Source of the DNA: Selaginella moellendorffii
Lineage: Eukaryota > Streptophyta > Lycopodiopsida > Selaginellales > Selaginellaceae
Reading direction: 5' to 3'
Assembly: GCF_000143415.4 (NCBI RefSeq)
Contig: NW_003314302.1
Span: 1,301,449 to 1,329,996, forward strand
DNA: 28,548 nucleotides
The translations under genes were made by a program, and so were the position numbers. Below, piece by piece: positions 11,201-19,848 of the stretch. Numbering within the stretch: position 1 is the stretch's first letter; the number at the start of each line of letters is the position of its first letter. The notes beneath the pieces were generated by a model, which was given only the letters and a program-made list of their open reading frames with translations, had not been told where the DNA came from and did no database searches.

Positions 11201-11720
11201 TGTTGGGATCCTTTCCAAGCCATTTCACCTAACACCCTGCTGATGGTTTATTCTTGAGCCTGGACAATAGTCTCGTGTACTCGCTCATTTAAGATCGTGT
11301 CGGCCTTTAACATAGTTACCACCTCATTTCTGTGACCTTCAAGAGCAGCAACATATCCACCATTTCCACCACCAAGATCTGCCCCACCACCTATAGCACC
11401 ATGTGCCTCATTTTTGCCACCAAGTTCTGCCCTACCACCTATGGCACTAGGTGCCTCATTTCCACCACCACCAGCAGCTTCTCTTGCACTATAGATAGGT
11501 TTTGCATTTTTGCACTCTCTAGAACCATCTGGCTCCTACATGCTGACACCTGGATCAAGATCAACCATTGCTTGGATCTCACTATTCCCACCATGGTCTT
11601 CCTCTAAAGTAGCTCTTTGAATTTGTGAGGTGTCCCTAGTGAATCTAGCACAATAATCTAGTTGTTTTCCTAGAGAATGGGTCTATTAAGGTTGACTAGC
11701 ATGCTTCTTATGTTGTGGCA
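8250..11720 (-). pseudogene. Unrecognised multi-exon minus-strand relic inside the 12-kb element
   Basis: I do not recognise the protein. Reading the minus strand from about 11720 gives 'MPQHKKHASQ...', then a Gly/Ala-rich stretch ('GGGGNEAPSAIGG', near 11470-11350). Blocks of plausible coding text follow, separated by GT-AG-like gaps. One reads 'VMEAIQAKFVARKSQELLTW' (about 10610-10555); another is 'VEKNSYLKITQVTDELQK' (10445 down). Further on are 'HYVGVRTLSMVLGVVEANAI' (about 9700), 'AYSPNSIAIAQLALTTRNVQ' (about 9400) and 'FRLVEFALSCLLSNISIETK' (about 8740). The last is a 90-residue open block at 8522-8253 ('FPSYRHFSPKAIQILLELF'). A splice-like junction (acceptor ...attgtag) lies near 8600. 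Stops interrupt most blocks. It could be a captured host gene or an element-encoded accessory protein. Exon limits are approximate. Confidence 0.4.
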
Positions 11721-11803
11721 TGATTTATAAGTCTGCATAAAAATGACAAAAAAACTTGAGTAAACATTAAAAAAATAGTTTTGAAGAAAAATAGAAGCAA
11801 TTT

Positions 11804-12275
11804 CCTTGGTGTTAGGGAGATCGATTCATTGCCAAACCAATCTTCCAACACCAAGAGAACAAAAAGAAAAAGAAAAGGAATATAGCTCCCTTAGCGCTGG
11901 GAAGATTGATTTGGCAGCAAACTAATCTTCCAGTGCCAAAAAAACTAAAGAAAAAAAAGAAAAGGAATAACTCCCTTAGCATTGAGAAGATTAATTTGGT
12001 GGCAAACCAATCTACAAGCACTAAGGGAACAAAAAAAAAAAAGAAAAGAAGTAGTTCCCTTGGCATTGGGAAGATTGATTCGTCACCAAACCAATCTTCC
12101 AGCATTAAAGGAATTAAAAAAGGAAAAAAAGAAGCAATTCCTTTAGCATTGGGAAGATTGGTTCATTGCTGAACCAATCTTACAACACCAAGGGAACAAC
12201 AAAAGAAAAAAAAAACCAGAATCTAATATGCTAAGAAGATTGATTCGCTACCGAACTGATCATTCCAGCGCAAAG
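11804..12275. repeat. Tandem array of six ~84-bp imperfect hairpin units
   Basis: Units begin near 11804, 11889, 11972, 12056, 12138 and 12222, so the spacing is 82-85 bp. Each unit contains an imperfect palindrome: an arm of the type CCTTGGTGTTGGGAAGATTG, a short loop (for example attcattgccaaa), and the arm CAATCTTCCAACACCAAGG. A purine-rich spacer of A and G (about 25-30 bp, aaagaaaaagaaaaggaa) follows. Units 1-5 are clear and unit 6 is weak. The array lies between the two opposed gene relics of the 12-kb element. It may serve as a terminal-like transposase-binding region, a small-RNA precursor or a promoter spacer; none is shown. Confidence 0.8.
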
Positions 12276-12285
12276 TAGCCATGAG

Positions 12286-13150
12286 ACGCAAGTTGTTGGT
12301 GAGATAGGAGCAAAAGATGGGGAGACGGAAAAGTAGTAGATAGGGAAATTGAGAGGTATACTTTGATTGAGGAGTGTCTTTTTAGTGTCTTGAAGAACAT
12401 CTAGTGTTCTGATTGAGAAGCATCTTGAAGCACATTGCGAGATTCAAACATTTTTCTCTCACCCTTCTTTGCTCAAACCCTAGTTGTAAAACCCTAAAAA
12501 TTAATGGTCACGATTAATAGTCATGATTTTCATTCTCTTTAATAGTGATTGCTTCCTAGATTCTAGTGATATGTCAATTTTTTAACAGTACTTTAATTTT
12601 GCAAATGGTAGGAAATATTTATTGACAAATCCACTATGAATATAGATTTCATGTGTTCTTTCCAAGGAGACAATCATTCAATGCTTTAGATATTAAGATA
12701 TGTGTAATTGATTGTGAGAGGAATAATACTGTTAAAATGAATGTAGTTATGAGTGAGAGGTGCTAATTAATCATGAGAGTTGTAGCATTGATAGCCTGTT
12801 CTCCCTCTCATATTCATGCTATCTTCCTTTCAAAAAAGTTTCATTCTTTTATGACAAGAGAGAGAGAGTTAAGCTCGGAAAGGTTGGTGTTCATGTGCAA
12901 TCTACTTCAAAATATAGAACCCATAATAAATTTAAATAGGTATAAAATTAATACTTAACTCTACTTTGTCACTAATAACACTCTTTTTTTTGGTAGAATA
13001 AAGAACTGGATGCAAAAAAGGTGAGATGGAAAGTTTTAATCTGAATTGGATGCGATTTTGGAGTTAAAGAGAAAATGTCCCAATGAGTTTATTCATGGCA
13101 GTTTGTTTGTTGGCCAAGTGACTTTGAATAGTCATCTTTAAGATGGCCAC
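12286..13150. other. Central non-coding spacer of the 12-kb element
   Basis: AT-rich sequence without a convincing reading frame. At 12474-12503 it contains two AAACCCTA telo-box-like motifs. On the minus strand these read TAGGGTTT, a common plant promoter/5'-leader element, so they could belong to the promoter of the minus-strand relic. A stretch near 12760-12870 reads 'MRVVALIACSPSHIHAIFLS' but has no recognisable partner. Confidence 0.3.
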
Positions 13151-15037
13151 CTTTAGTCCTCCTTTTGGTGTGGACCTTGTACAACAAATGGATATGGATG
13201 GAGATGGGGACTTAGTTAATTCTTGGATCTATTTTGACCATATGGAACAAGTTTTAGGCTTGTCAACAATAAAAGCCCATGTTTATGATCACAAGTAAGT
13301 GGCTTTTCATTCTTTAAGGATTCCATACTAATTTATATTATAACTAGTCTTTCTATACTTTGTAGTGCAACTTGACTATAGCTATAACCAAATTCAAGGT
13401 TTAGAATTTCTAAGCTCAACCCTCTTTTGGATATGTATATTTGAGGTTGTTGAGCAGTGAACCAAAAAGAAACCCAACTTCTGCAGTTTCATGGCAGATG
13501 CTACTGGTGTTAACTAGTTGGCTGTACGACAAGTATTTAGAGGTGATAAAAGTCAGCCGTTACAAAGTAGAGAGAAGAGTTATGAGTTTTATTGGGCAAA
13601 GAGTATTAACGAACATTGCCAATACATCAAGTCTAACTTTCATTACGAGTCCAAGCAACTTTGTTAGGAATGAATAGATGCACCAACTAAAAAGGAGCAC
13701 TGTAAACAACCAAAGAGAACGACTCAAGAGACGATCAATAGGGTTCAAATATAGAGGGAAAGGGCCCATGAATAAAAGTGCATCCCCTTTTCCAATCGGT
13801 TATAAGTCTTGGGATATTTGGAGTTAAGTGTCCTTGGGTTTGAATAGTACTGGGCTGGGTGACTTCCCGAGAAGTTCAAATTTAAGAGTTTACAAGCACA
13901 AGGCAAAGGTAAATAAGATGCATATATGGTGGCATAAAGGAGACAAAGTGTCAATTAAACACTTTCCACAAATAGAATGTTAACTTGTATGGTGGGAAGT
14001 TCAAATGTTTTAGTGGGGCTATTATATTTTCTATATAAGTTTTTTCTCATTTCCTTTTTTATCTCATTTAAATGTCGCATTTTTCTTGATCAACCACTTG
14101 ATGACATTTCACTTACACCAACAATTAATCTCTCTAAGAGCAAACATTGGAGTTGGAGAGCTTCCGAAGTAAGGAAAGGAAAAGTGTCCCTTTATGAAGC
14201 TACACTCTTTGACATCACTAAATCTCTTGAGTAGTCATAAAACATTTTGGCTATACAGAAAGCAAGGTTTGGTAGTATATGTCCAAACTTAGACAAGCTT
14301 CGAGAGTGGGTTAGTAGAAGGACAACACCAGCAACAGGGTCAATATCTAAGATGGTGGAGGAAGTTGTTATTGGAACTTCTATGGAATCAAGTTATAAAC
14401 CATTTGGGGACATGAGGATAGCTCATATGAATTGTCGATAGACATTTGATGGGCCTAACATCACTCCTTCTAACTCTCACTGTCTAGAGTTTGACTACCA
14501 TTTTATTCCACAACATCGGAGAAGAACTAAGGAACCTGGAGTGGAGGAGATGCTAATTATTACACAAGTAAATCCAGTGTCAAAGGTTGAGAAGATTATT
14601 GCTCATGAGCCAATTTCTCATATCAACTGGGCAATTCAAAGAGTCAGTGCTAAGAGTAATGCACGTTGCTCTAGAATGATTGGGAGTCAAGGTCAGTGTA
14701 TTGCATTTGTGTATTCAAGTTCAAGTTCTTTAGCAATACCATATTTTTGAGGCTGTTGAGATCTAGGGGTAAAGGGCCGCTAGTCAAGTTGGATTTACTA
14801 TTGTGGGACTGATGTTACTCATAAAAACTAGATCCATAGCTCAATTATCTTGAAGCTAGATTCTGTGCCAGAGGAGTGGCTAGTTAAGTGAAGCTACAAT
14901 CTTTTGAAAGAAGAGATTGAAAGTCTGGAGAGAGTTGGTTTCAAGTTGAAGACTTCCTCAAATGTTGCTATTGATACTAATATGCCATCAATATCAACAC
15001 TAGACTAGCATACATGACCAACTATAAATGGGAAGGT
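13151..15037 (+). pseudogene. Plus-strand relic of the 12-kb element, 5' part
   Basis: Unrecognised, decayed coding sequence. It starts plausibly at ATG 13151 ('MATFSPPFGVDLVQQMDMDG'), with a possible donor after 'KAHVYDH' near 13290. Later blocks read 'HWSWRASEVRKGKVSLYEAT' (about 14140-14200), 'KARFGSICPNLDKLREWVSR' (about 14260-14320), 'EEMLIITQVNPVSKVEKIIA' (14544 on) and 'DSVPEEWLVK' (about 14860). Frame changes and stops are frequent. The gypsy element interrupts it at 15037/19324, and it continues at 19329 into a SWIM-like motif. From this context it is the likeliest transposase candidate of the 12-kb element, but I can see no catalytic triad. Confidence 0.4.
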
Positions 15038-15042
15038 TGTAC
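15038..15042. repeat. Left TSD (TGTAC) of the gypsy element
   Basis: Repeated exactly at 19324-19328. Five bp is the normal Ty3/gypsy duplication size. Confidence 0.85.
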
Positions 15043-15071
15043 TATTATGATCTAGTGCAAAAAGACAGAGA
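15043..15071 (-). repeat. 3' LTR remnant (29 bp)
   Basis: TATTATGATCTAGTGCAAAA and the following bases match the start of the other LTR at 19107 (TGTTATGATCTGGCGCAAAA). The match then ends abruptly at the tail of the pol reading. A deletion from the end of pol into the 3' LTR is inferred. The terminal TG has become TA. Confidence 0.75.
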
Positions 15072-17381
15072 AGGAGGCATTGGGCCCGTCACTCCAAGAT
15101 AGTACACCTTTCAACTGGCTAACATAAAATACCGAATAAATTTTCACCCCAACTAGCAGCCGCACCCGATAAACTGCTTTACCAATGCACTCCAGCACTT
15201 TATATGGACCAGCATATCGATGGGAAAGTTTATCACTCTTCCCTGTCCTTAAAGGCACCAAGGTATTCTGCCGCTCACTTGATGGAAAGATCACTCGCAC
15301 GAAGACGAGATCACCCACTTTATATTCCCGTAATTGGTGATGCTTATTAGCAAACTTCTCCACTCTATCTTGAGCTACTTGCAAATTCCGTTTACATACT
15401 ACTAGAATCTCATCAAGTTCTGTGGCTAGATCAGTCACTTCGGAATCAAGCTTATTTTGAACATCCTTACTCAAATGCACTCCCACTTCACCGCTGTTTG
15501 GGGATGCCTTCCAAATATAGCAAAGTAAAGACTTAACTTGGTTCCACTGTGTTGGTTATTTTTATAAACAAATTGCACCAATGGAAGATATAGATCCCAT
15601 TGTCCTTACCTTTGACTAATGCTACAAAGTAGCATATCCTCCACCACCTGATTCACACGCTCGGTTTGCCCATCCCTTTGAGGGTGATCTCCGCTCGAGA
15701 GTTTCAAAGTCACTTGCATAGCCTTTGCAAAGCTCTTCTAAAATCCATTGGTGAACTTTGAATGTCGATCACTAATGATGTCCTCTGACAAACCAAAATC
15801 AGGAAAAACCTTCTCCAAGGAAACCACAGCCAAGTTTGAGGCAGTGACAGTCTTTTGAAGAGCCAACAACTACACATACTTCATTAATCAATCCACTATA
15901 ACCCATACTTGCTCCTTTTGCCTTTGTGCTCGTGGCAAATAAGTGATGAAGTCTATAAAGATACTACACCAATGACTTTGAGGAATAGGTAAAGGTTGCA
16001 AAAGTCCCCCTGGCTTCTCCCGTGGCATCTTAACCCGCTGACAGAGCTTGCATGATTTACAATACTCTGAGGATATTAGCCTTCATATTCCTCCAATAAA
16101 AATTGCGCTTAATCAGCTCATACGTCTTTTTCCCCCCAAAATGACCGGCCGCTAGACGATTATGATAGTGGAATAAAACTTGAGTAATTAACGCATCCAC
16201 CCATGGCAAATATACACGACCATTGTAGTAGAGAATCCCATCCATCAATGAGAAAGGGGCTACCATCTAGTTTCATAAAGAGGCCACCTCAGCATCCTAA
16301 GGCTAAGCACGCTCAACTAATTGCCCAAACTCACTGACCACCTTACTCAAATAATGATAAAATTATGTTTGTAACGTTGTCACATGATGAACACGAGATA
16401 AAGCATCTGCCACCATATTTGATTTTCCCGAACGATGCTCAATAAAAAACTCCCAAACTCCATGAATTTGACCATCCAACAAGCTTGCCTAGTGTTCAAC
16501 TCTTTTTGTGTGAAAAGATACACAAGCGTTGCTCTGCGAAATTCAAATTTTGACTCTCATATGCAATAGGCTATCCCTCTTGCATAAGAACTCCTCCCAG
16601 TACATAACCACTCACATCATATGTCACCTCATAAGGTTTTGATGGATTAGCAATGCAAAACACTAAAGTCTCACTCAACAATCATTTCAACACTACAAAA
16701 CTCTTATCTTGTGGCTTCTTCCACTTGAATGGCACATTCTTGCGTAACCGCGTCAAAGGAATAGCCACCTCTACAAACTTATGTTGGAAACATCGGTAAT
16801 AACTAGCTATACCAAGAAAACTGTGCAACTTAACCACTATAATTGGTGTAGGCTAGTTTTCCACTACAGCCACCTTCCTAGGATCCATCTTGACACCCTT
16901 AGATGTCACAATATGGCCTAGATATTAGCACCAAACGGAGACTTACTTGGCTGAATAAATTCAAACTCAAGTAACTCCTTGACTTGTTGTTGAACTTCTT
17001 GCTCCTCCGCATAACTTAACCAAAATAGACGTCGGTAAATTGGCCGCATCCCTGGCTCCAATGTAATCTCATGCTCCACACCTCGTAATGGAGGCAACCT
17101 ATGAAGAAGTTTAGATGGAAAAACATCAAAAAACTCGTCAAGTACATCCCATACTGCTATTTCTCCGCTACACATGCCTTGGTCCTCTAAGTCATGAACA
17201 AACAGCAAGTAACTTGAAAATGCTTTTCCATTACGACAAGCTCGCTTCAAAGATGTAGCAGAGAGCATAACAACTGGTGGTTGAACTCCCTCTCCAAACC
17301 ACACATCTTTAGCGCCACCGTACTCTAGTGAAACATGCTTAATACTCCATAGATCCATCTTCACCAACCATGGCATCCCAA

Positions 17382-17385
17382 GAAT
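17382..17385. repeat. Left TSD (GAAT) of the MITE
   Basis: Repeated at 17674-17677. Removing the MITE and one copy restores, on the minus strand, the protease text D-L-I-L-G-M-P-W-L. Confidence 0.85.
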
Positions 17386-17673
17386 ATGCTTTATTTCGTT
17401 AAAGTGGGACTTATTCAGTAAAGTGGGACATTAATTAGCATGTGTCCACATGCCATTTCTTAGTACTTAATTAATATTTATTAATATTTCTATCAGTTTT
17501 TTAATTTATTTTTTTATATTTCACAATATTATAACACAAAATCATATGAAAAGTTTTTAATTTATAAATTATAAAGTTAAAACTTCAATTTTTTATTGTT
17601 GTTATAAAAATGGCATGTGGCCACACACCATAAGTGGGATAATGAAAAGTCCCACTTTAACGAAATAAAGCAT
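17386..17673. mobile_element. 288-bp MITE with perfect 27-bp terminal inverted repeats
   Basis: The left terminal repeat occupies 17386-17412 (ATGCTTTATTTCGTTAAAGT...) and its exact reverse complement lies at 17647-17673. Weaker inverted similarity runs further inward (17436-17460 against 17607-17626, around tggcatgtgg). The AT-rich centre has no coding capacity. A second copy of the 'taaagtgggac' motif lies just inside the left end (17419-17429). The 4-bp duplication GAAT is unusual: it does not fit Tc1/mariner (TA), PIF/Harbinger (3 bp), hAT (8 bp) or Mutator (about 9 bp). Four-bp duplications are known for Sola- and Chapaev-type elements, so the family is unresolved. Confidence 0.9.
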
Positions 17674-17677
17674 GAAT
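17674..17677. repeat. Right TSD (GAAT) of the MITE
   Basis: Exact copy of 17382-17385, directly abutting the terminal inverted repeat. Confidence 0.85.
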
Positions 17678-19093
17678 GAGATCTACATGATAGATATCCA
17701 TGAAATAAAAGTTTCCACAAGTGTGGTTTTGCCAACCAACACTTCCAACCCTTTGACACAAGCATCGAAATGCTAAGTAGAGGTAGTTGCACCTTCCACT
17801 GTGTATGGAAGAACTCCTCATGTGACCAGGCCATGCTCCGCAACAAACTTTCCGAAACAAAGTTATCATCACTCCCACTATCTAGTAAAATCTGCACTAA
17901 ATTGCCATGGAACATGCCCTCCAACATTAAGCTGATTCATGAGTATCCTTGAGCTCCATCTTGTTCCACACACAGTTTTGCTGACGAGCAATGATCGAAA
18001 GTCTCTTCCTCCAACTGGAATGGTCATTCTCGTCATCCTCATGCTGCAAAGTTTACAACTTTTTAGTATCTGACTTACCATGAGTAGAAGATTGGCCATT
18101 CTTTGTGGCCTGCTACTTGTTCTTCAGCTGTGGACAATTAGCCTTGTAGTGTCTAAGTTCACCGTAATGATGACAACCTTGTTTATAATTTTTTACAAAG
18201 AACTTCTACTTCTTGGACCCCTTTGCATCCGAAGTAGTCACCATTGCCTTCAACTTATGATACTTGTTCCCATCCTTGTGTCCACGGCGATTATCACTAT
18301 TGTTCTTGACAAAAGGACTCCGTGAATGTTTGCAAGACTTGTGCTTGTCATTGTCAAGTCGACAAGCCGCATCAAAGAGCTCCTCCAAACTCTTTGTAGG
18401 CTGAGAATGACATAAGTTTTACCACATGCTCTCACTATGAAGGCCATCAATAAAGTAGGACTTGTTCTTATCTAGATCCTTCATTAGAACACGACTAATC
18501 AAGTGAGTAAACTTCTCAATATAGTTCCCAAGTGTCATTTTCCCTTGCTGGAAATGTTGAAGTTCTATACAAGCATTCTCTACATTGTAATGAGGGGCAA
18601 AATGCAAATAAAAACAATTTCAAACTTATCCATGGTAAACACTGGTGGTTTCTTATCTATAACATGAAACTCCTCAAGCCAATTCCACCATCAAAAGCCT
18701 GCATCATGCAAAAGCATTGGAATAGCCACTAAAGCCTCTGCATCTGGAGTTCCCCTAGCAGCCAAGAACTTTTTCACATTGGCTTGTCAGGCGAGACACT
18801 CATCCACACCACCATCATTGGAAAAGGTTAGAATCTTGAGTCGATCTACCAAAGAAGGCTCACTTGGAGTGCTACCAAGTCCAATCTTGAGTGCCTCAAC
18901 ACACCCACGCATGGTATCCATCATGCCATGCATCTCGTCTTGCATCTCTTACTAATTTCGATTAAGGGCTCGCAACTCATGAACCATATCTTGAATGGTC
19001 CAAATCTCCACAACTCCATTGATACCATTGTCGGCACCACCATCGACAATAGGATTCCAGCGTTTAGCTTAGTCGGCCATTGCAACCAACCTA

Positions 19094-19105
19094 TTTCTGA
19101 TACTA
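19094..19105 (-). other. Gypsy primer-binding site, initiator Met-tRNA type
   Basis: On the minus strand, one base after the LTR, the sequence reads TAGTATCAGAAA, against the plant initiator-Met primer site TGGTATCAGAGC (9 of 12). Two of the mismatches are G-to-A. Its position between LTR and gag fixes the LTR boundary at 19107. Confidence 0.75.
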
Positions 19106-19106
19106 A

Positions 19107-19323
19107 TGTTATGATCTGGCGCAAAAAGACAGAGATCTAGTCGCCCTAGACTATACTACACCACCTCTTGGGGTTTTTCACCACCCAACCACCCCCAAGC
19201 TACCTCAAAAGCTCCACTATCAGCCCTATGGTAGGTTAAGTCCCTTACTCTAGCATGCCTTAATATACCCTTGAGCCTCCCTTTGACTGACATTGACCAT
19301 GTGGTCAAAGTTGGTGCCTAACA
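19107..19323 (-). repeat. 5' LTR of the gypsy element (217 bp)
   Basis: On the plus strand it starts TGTTATGATCTGGCGC and ends GTTGGTGCCTAACA, followed by the TGTAC duplication. The TG...CA ends are intact. The LTR is short for Ty3/gypsy. Confidence 0.82.
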
Positions 19324-19328
19324 TGTAC
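19324..19328. repeat. Right TSD (TGTAC) of the gypsy element
   Basis: Exact copy of 15038-15042. Confidence 0.85.
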
Positions 19329-19600
19329 AATATAGGTCTTCCATTTCAAAAGGTGCACAAAAGAAAATTAAGCTAACAAAAACGTTGAAATGCACAATCA
19401 CAAAGATAAATTACATCAGTGCCATAGTTAAGGAGTTTGTTGTTGTGACTAAGTCATCAAAGGGTACAAGGTACACTATCAAAATCTATGAAAATCCATC
19501 TTATACCTATCCAGATTTTACATAGAGGGAGAATAGGGGAAAGGTATATTAAGCTTACAAATATATTTATTAGATTTTTATGTAGAAACTAAACTAAGAT
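19329..19600 (+). pseudogene. Plus-strand relic of the 12-kb element, 3' part, with decayed SWIM-like zinc finger
   Basis: Continues the relic interrupted by the gypsy. One frame from about 19430 reads 'VVVTKSSKGTRYTIKIYENP', then S-Y-T-Y-P-D-F, then 'RENRGKVY', then A-Y-K-Y-I-Y. If each of those four Tyr codons is reverted by a single transition (TGT/TGC for three, CAT for the last) it becomes C-x-C...C-x-H, the SWIM finger pattern, with the usual context 'PSCTCPDF...ACKHIY'. In-frame TAG and TAA codons break it. SWIM fingers occur in MULE transposases and in KDZ/Zisupton elements. The identification rests on this motif alone. Confidence 0.5.
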
Positions 19601-19840
19601 CCTAAGATCAACCATCATATCCACTAGGCAAGCCTTACAATTCCAAAGCTTGAGAAGTGTTTTTAGATTTCTTTTAGTGTTTGGATCGATATTTATATTT
19701 GTATTTTATTGATTGAATTTACTTAGAAATATAAATTAAATCAAAATTTGAAAGATGAAAAGCTGTTAGTTTAGGACGAACCAATGTTTTTCTTGTGTTT
19801 GAAAAGCCATAAGCTCATGAGCTCAAAACTTACTTAGGCT
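19601..19840. other. Right subterminal part of the 12-kb element
   Basis: AT-rich, non-coding. It includes 'aagctcatgagctcaaaac' near the end, mirroring the GAGCTC-containing left end. Confidence 0.45.
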
Positions 19841-19848
19841 CCTTTCAT
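19841..19848. repeat. Right TSD (CCTTTCAT) of the 12-kb element
   Basis: Seven of eight bases match 7823-7830. The Helitron frame resumes immediately after with CAA ACC. Confidence 0.75.

Larger units (their letters stand above)
15052..19080 (-). pseudogene. Gypsy gag-pol polyprotein, broken
   Basis: Minus-strand order from 19080: ATG, with a stop at codon 4; gag text including 'FNISSKGK' / 'MTLGNYIEKFTHLISRVL' (about 18580-18480). A CCHC knuckle follows near 18190-18130 (CHHYGELRHYKANC), with the second Cys read as Tyr. Protease has L-L-D-S-G-S near 17890 and, after the MITE, 'LGMPWL'. The N-terminal RT region is open at 17376-16918 ('GMRPIYRR', 'FIQPSKSPFGAN'). The reading then jumps directly to 'LGHIVTSKGVKMDPRK', so the YxDD palm is deleted. 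RNase H text follows near 16640-16560. The integrase zinc-binding part is at 16266-16057 ('HNRLAAGHFGGKKTYELIKR'). Core remnants such as 'HPQRDGQTERVNQ' lie near 15690-15650. The C-terminal integrase/chromo-like part is open at 15486-15052 ('HRYAGPYKVLE'). Confidence 0.87.
15043..19323 (-). mobile_element. Ty3/gypsy LTR retrotransposon, minus strand, degenerate
   Basis: 4,281-bp element bounded by TGTAC. On the plus strand the order is: truncated 3' LTR, integrase, RNase H/RT, protease, gag, primer-binding site, complete 5' LTR. It inserted in the plus-strand relic of the 12-kb element and was later hit by a 288-bp MITE. It lacks the RT catalytic core and nearly all of the 3' LTR, so it cannot be autonomous. 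Its length without the MITE (about 4.0 kb) fits those losses. Confidence 0.88.
7831..19840. mobile_element. 12.0-kb DNA transposon with SWIM-like relic (hAT- or KDZ/Zisupton-like)
   Basis: Large insertion in the Helitron helicase, about 7.7 kb after subtracting the nested gypsy. The left end reads TGGGACTGGGTAGTTTTTGAG. The right end on the opposite strand reads AGCCTAAGTAAGTTTTGAG, an imperfect terminal inverted repeat (about 13 of 19 after a 2-bp offset), with GAGCTC motifs just inside both ends. The duplication is 8 bp with one mismatch. Inside are two opposed gene relics, a central hairpin array and a gypsy insertion. The plus-strand relic ends with a SWIM-like zinc finger. I see no hAT dimerisation domain. 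An 8-bp duplication, large size and SWIM finger would fit the KDZ (Kyakuja-Dileera-Zisupton) group, but the terminal sequence also resembles hAT ends. The superfamily is left open. Confidence 0.65.

Noticed and set aside
11804-12275. Possible CRISPR-like array
   Set aside because: Units are imperfect palindromes with similar A/G-rich spacers in plant nuclear DNA; there are no unique spacers and no cas genes.
17577-17927. 116-codon minus-strand frame running from the gypsy protease into the MITE
   Set aside because: Its C-terminal 18 or so codons are MITE sequence; it is a chance fusion, not a gene.
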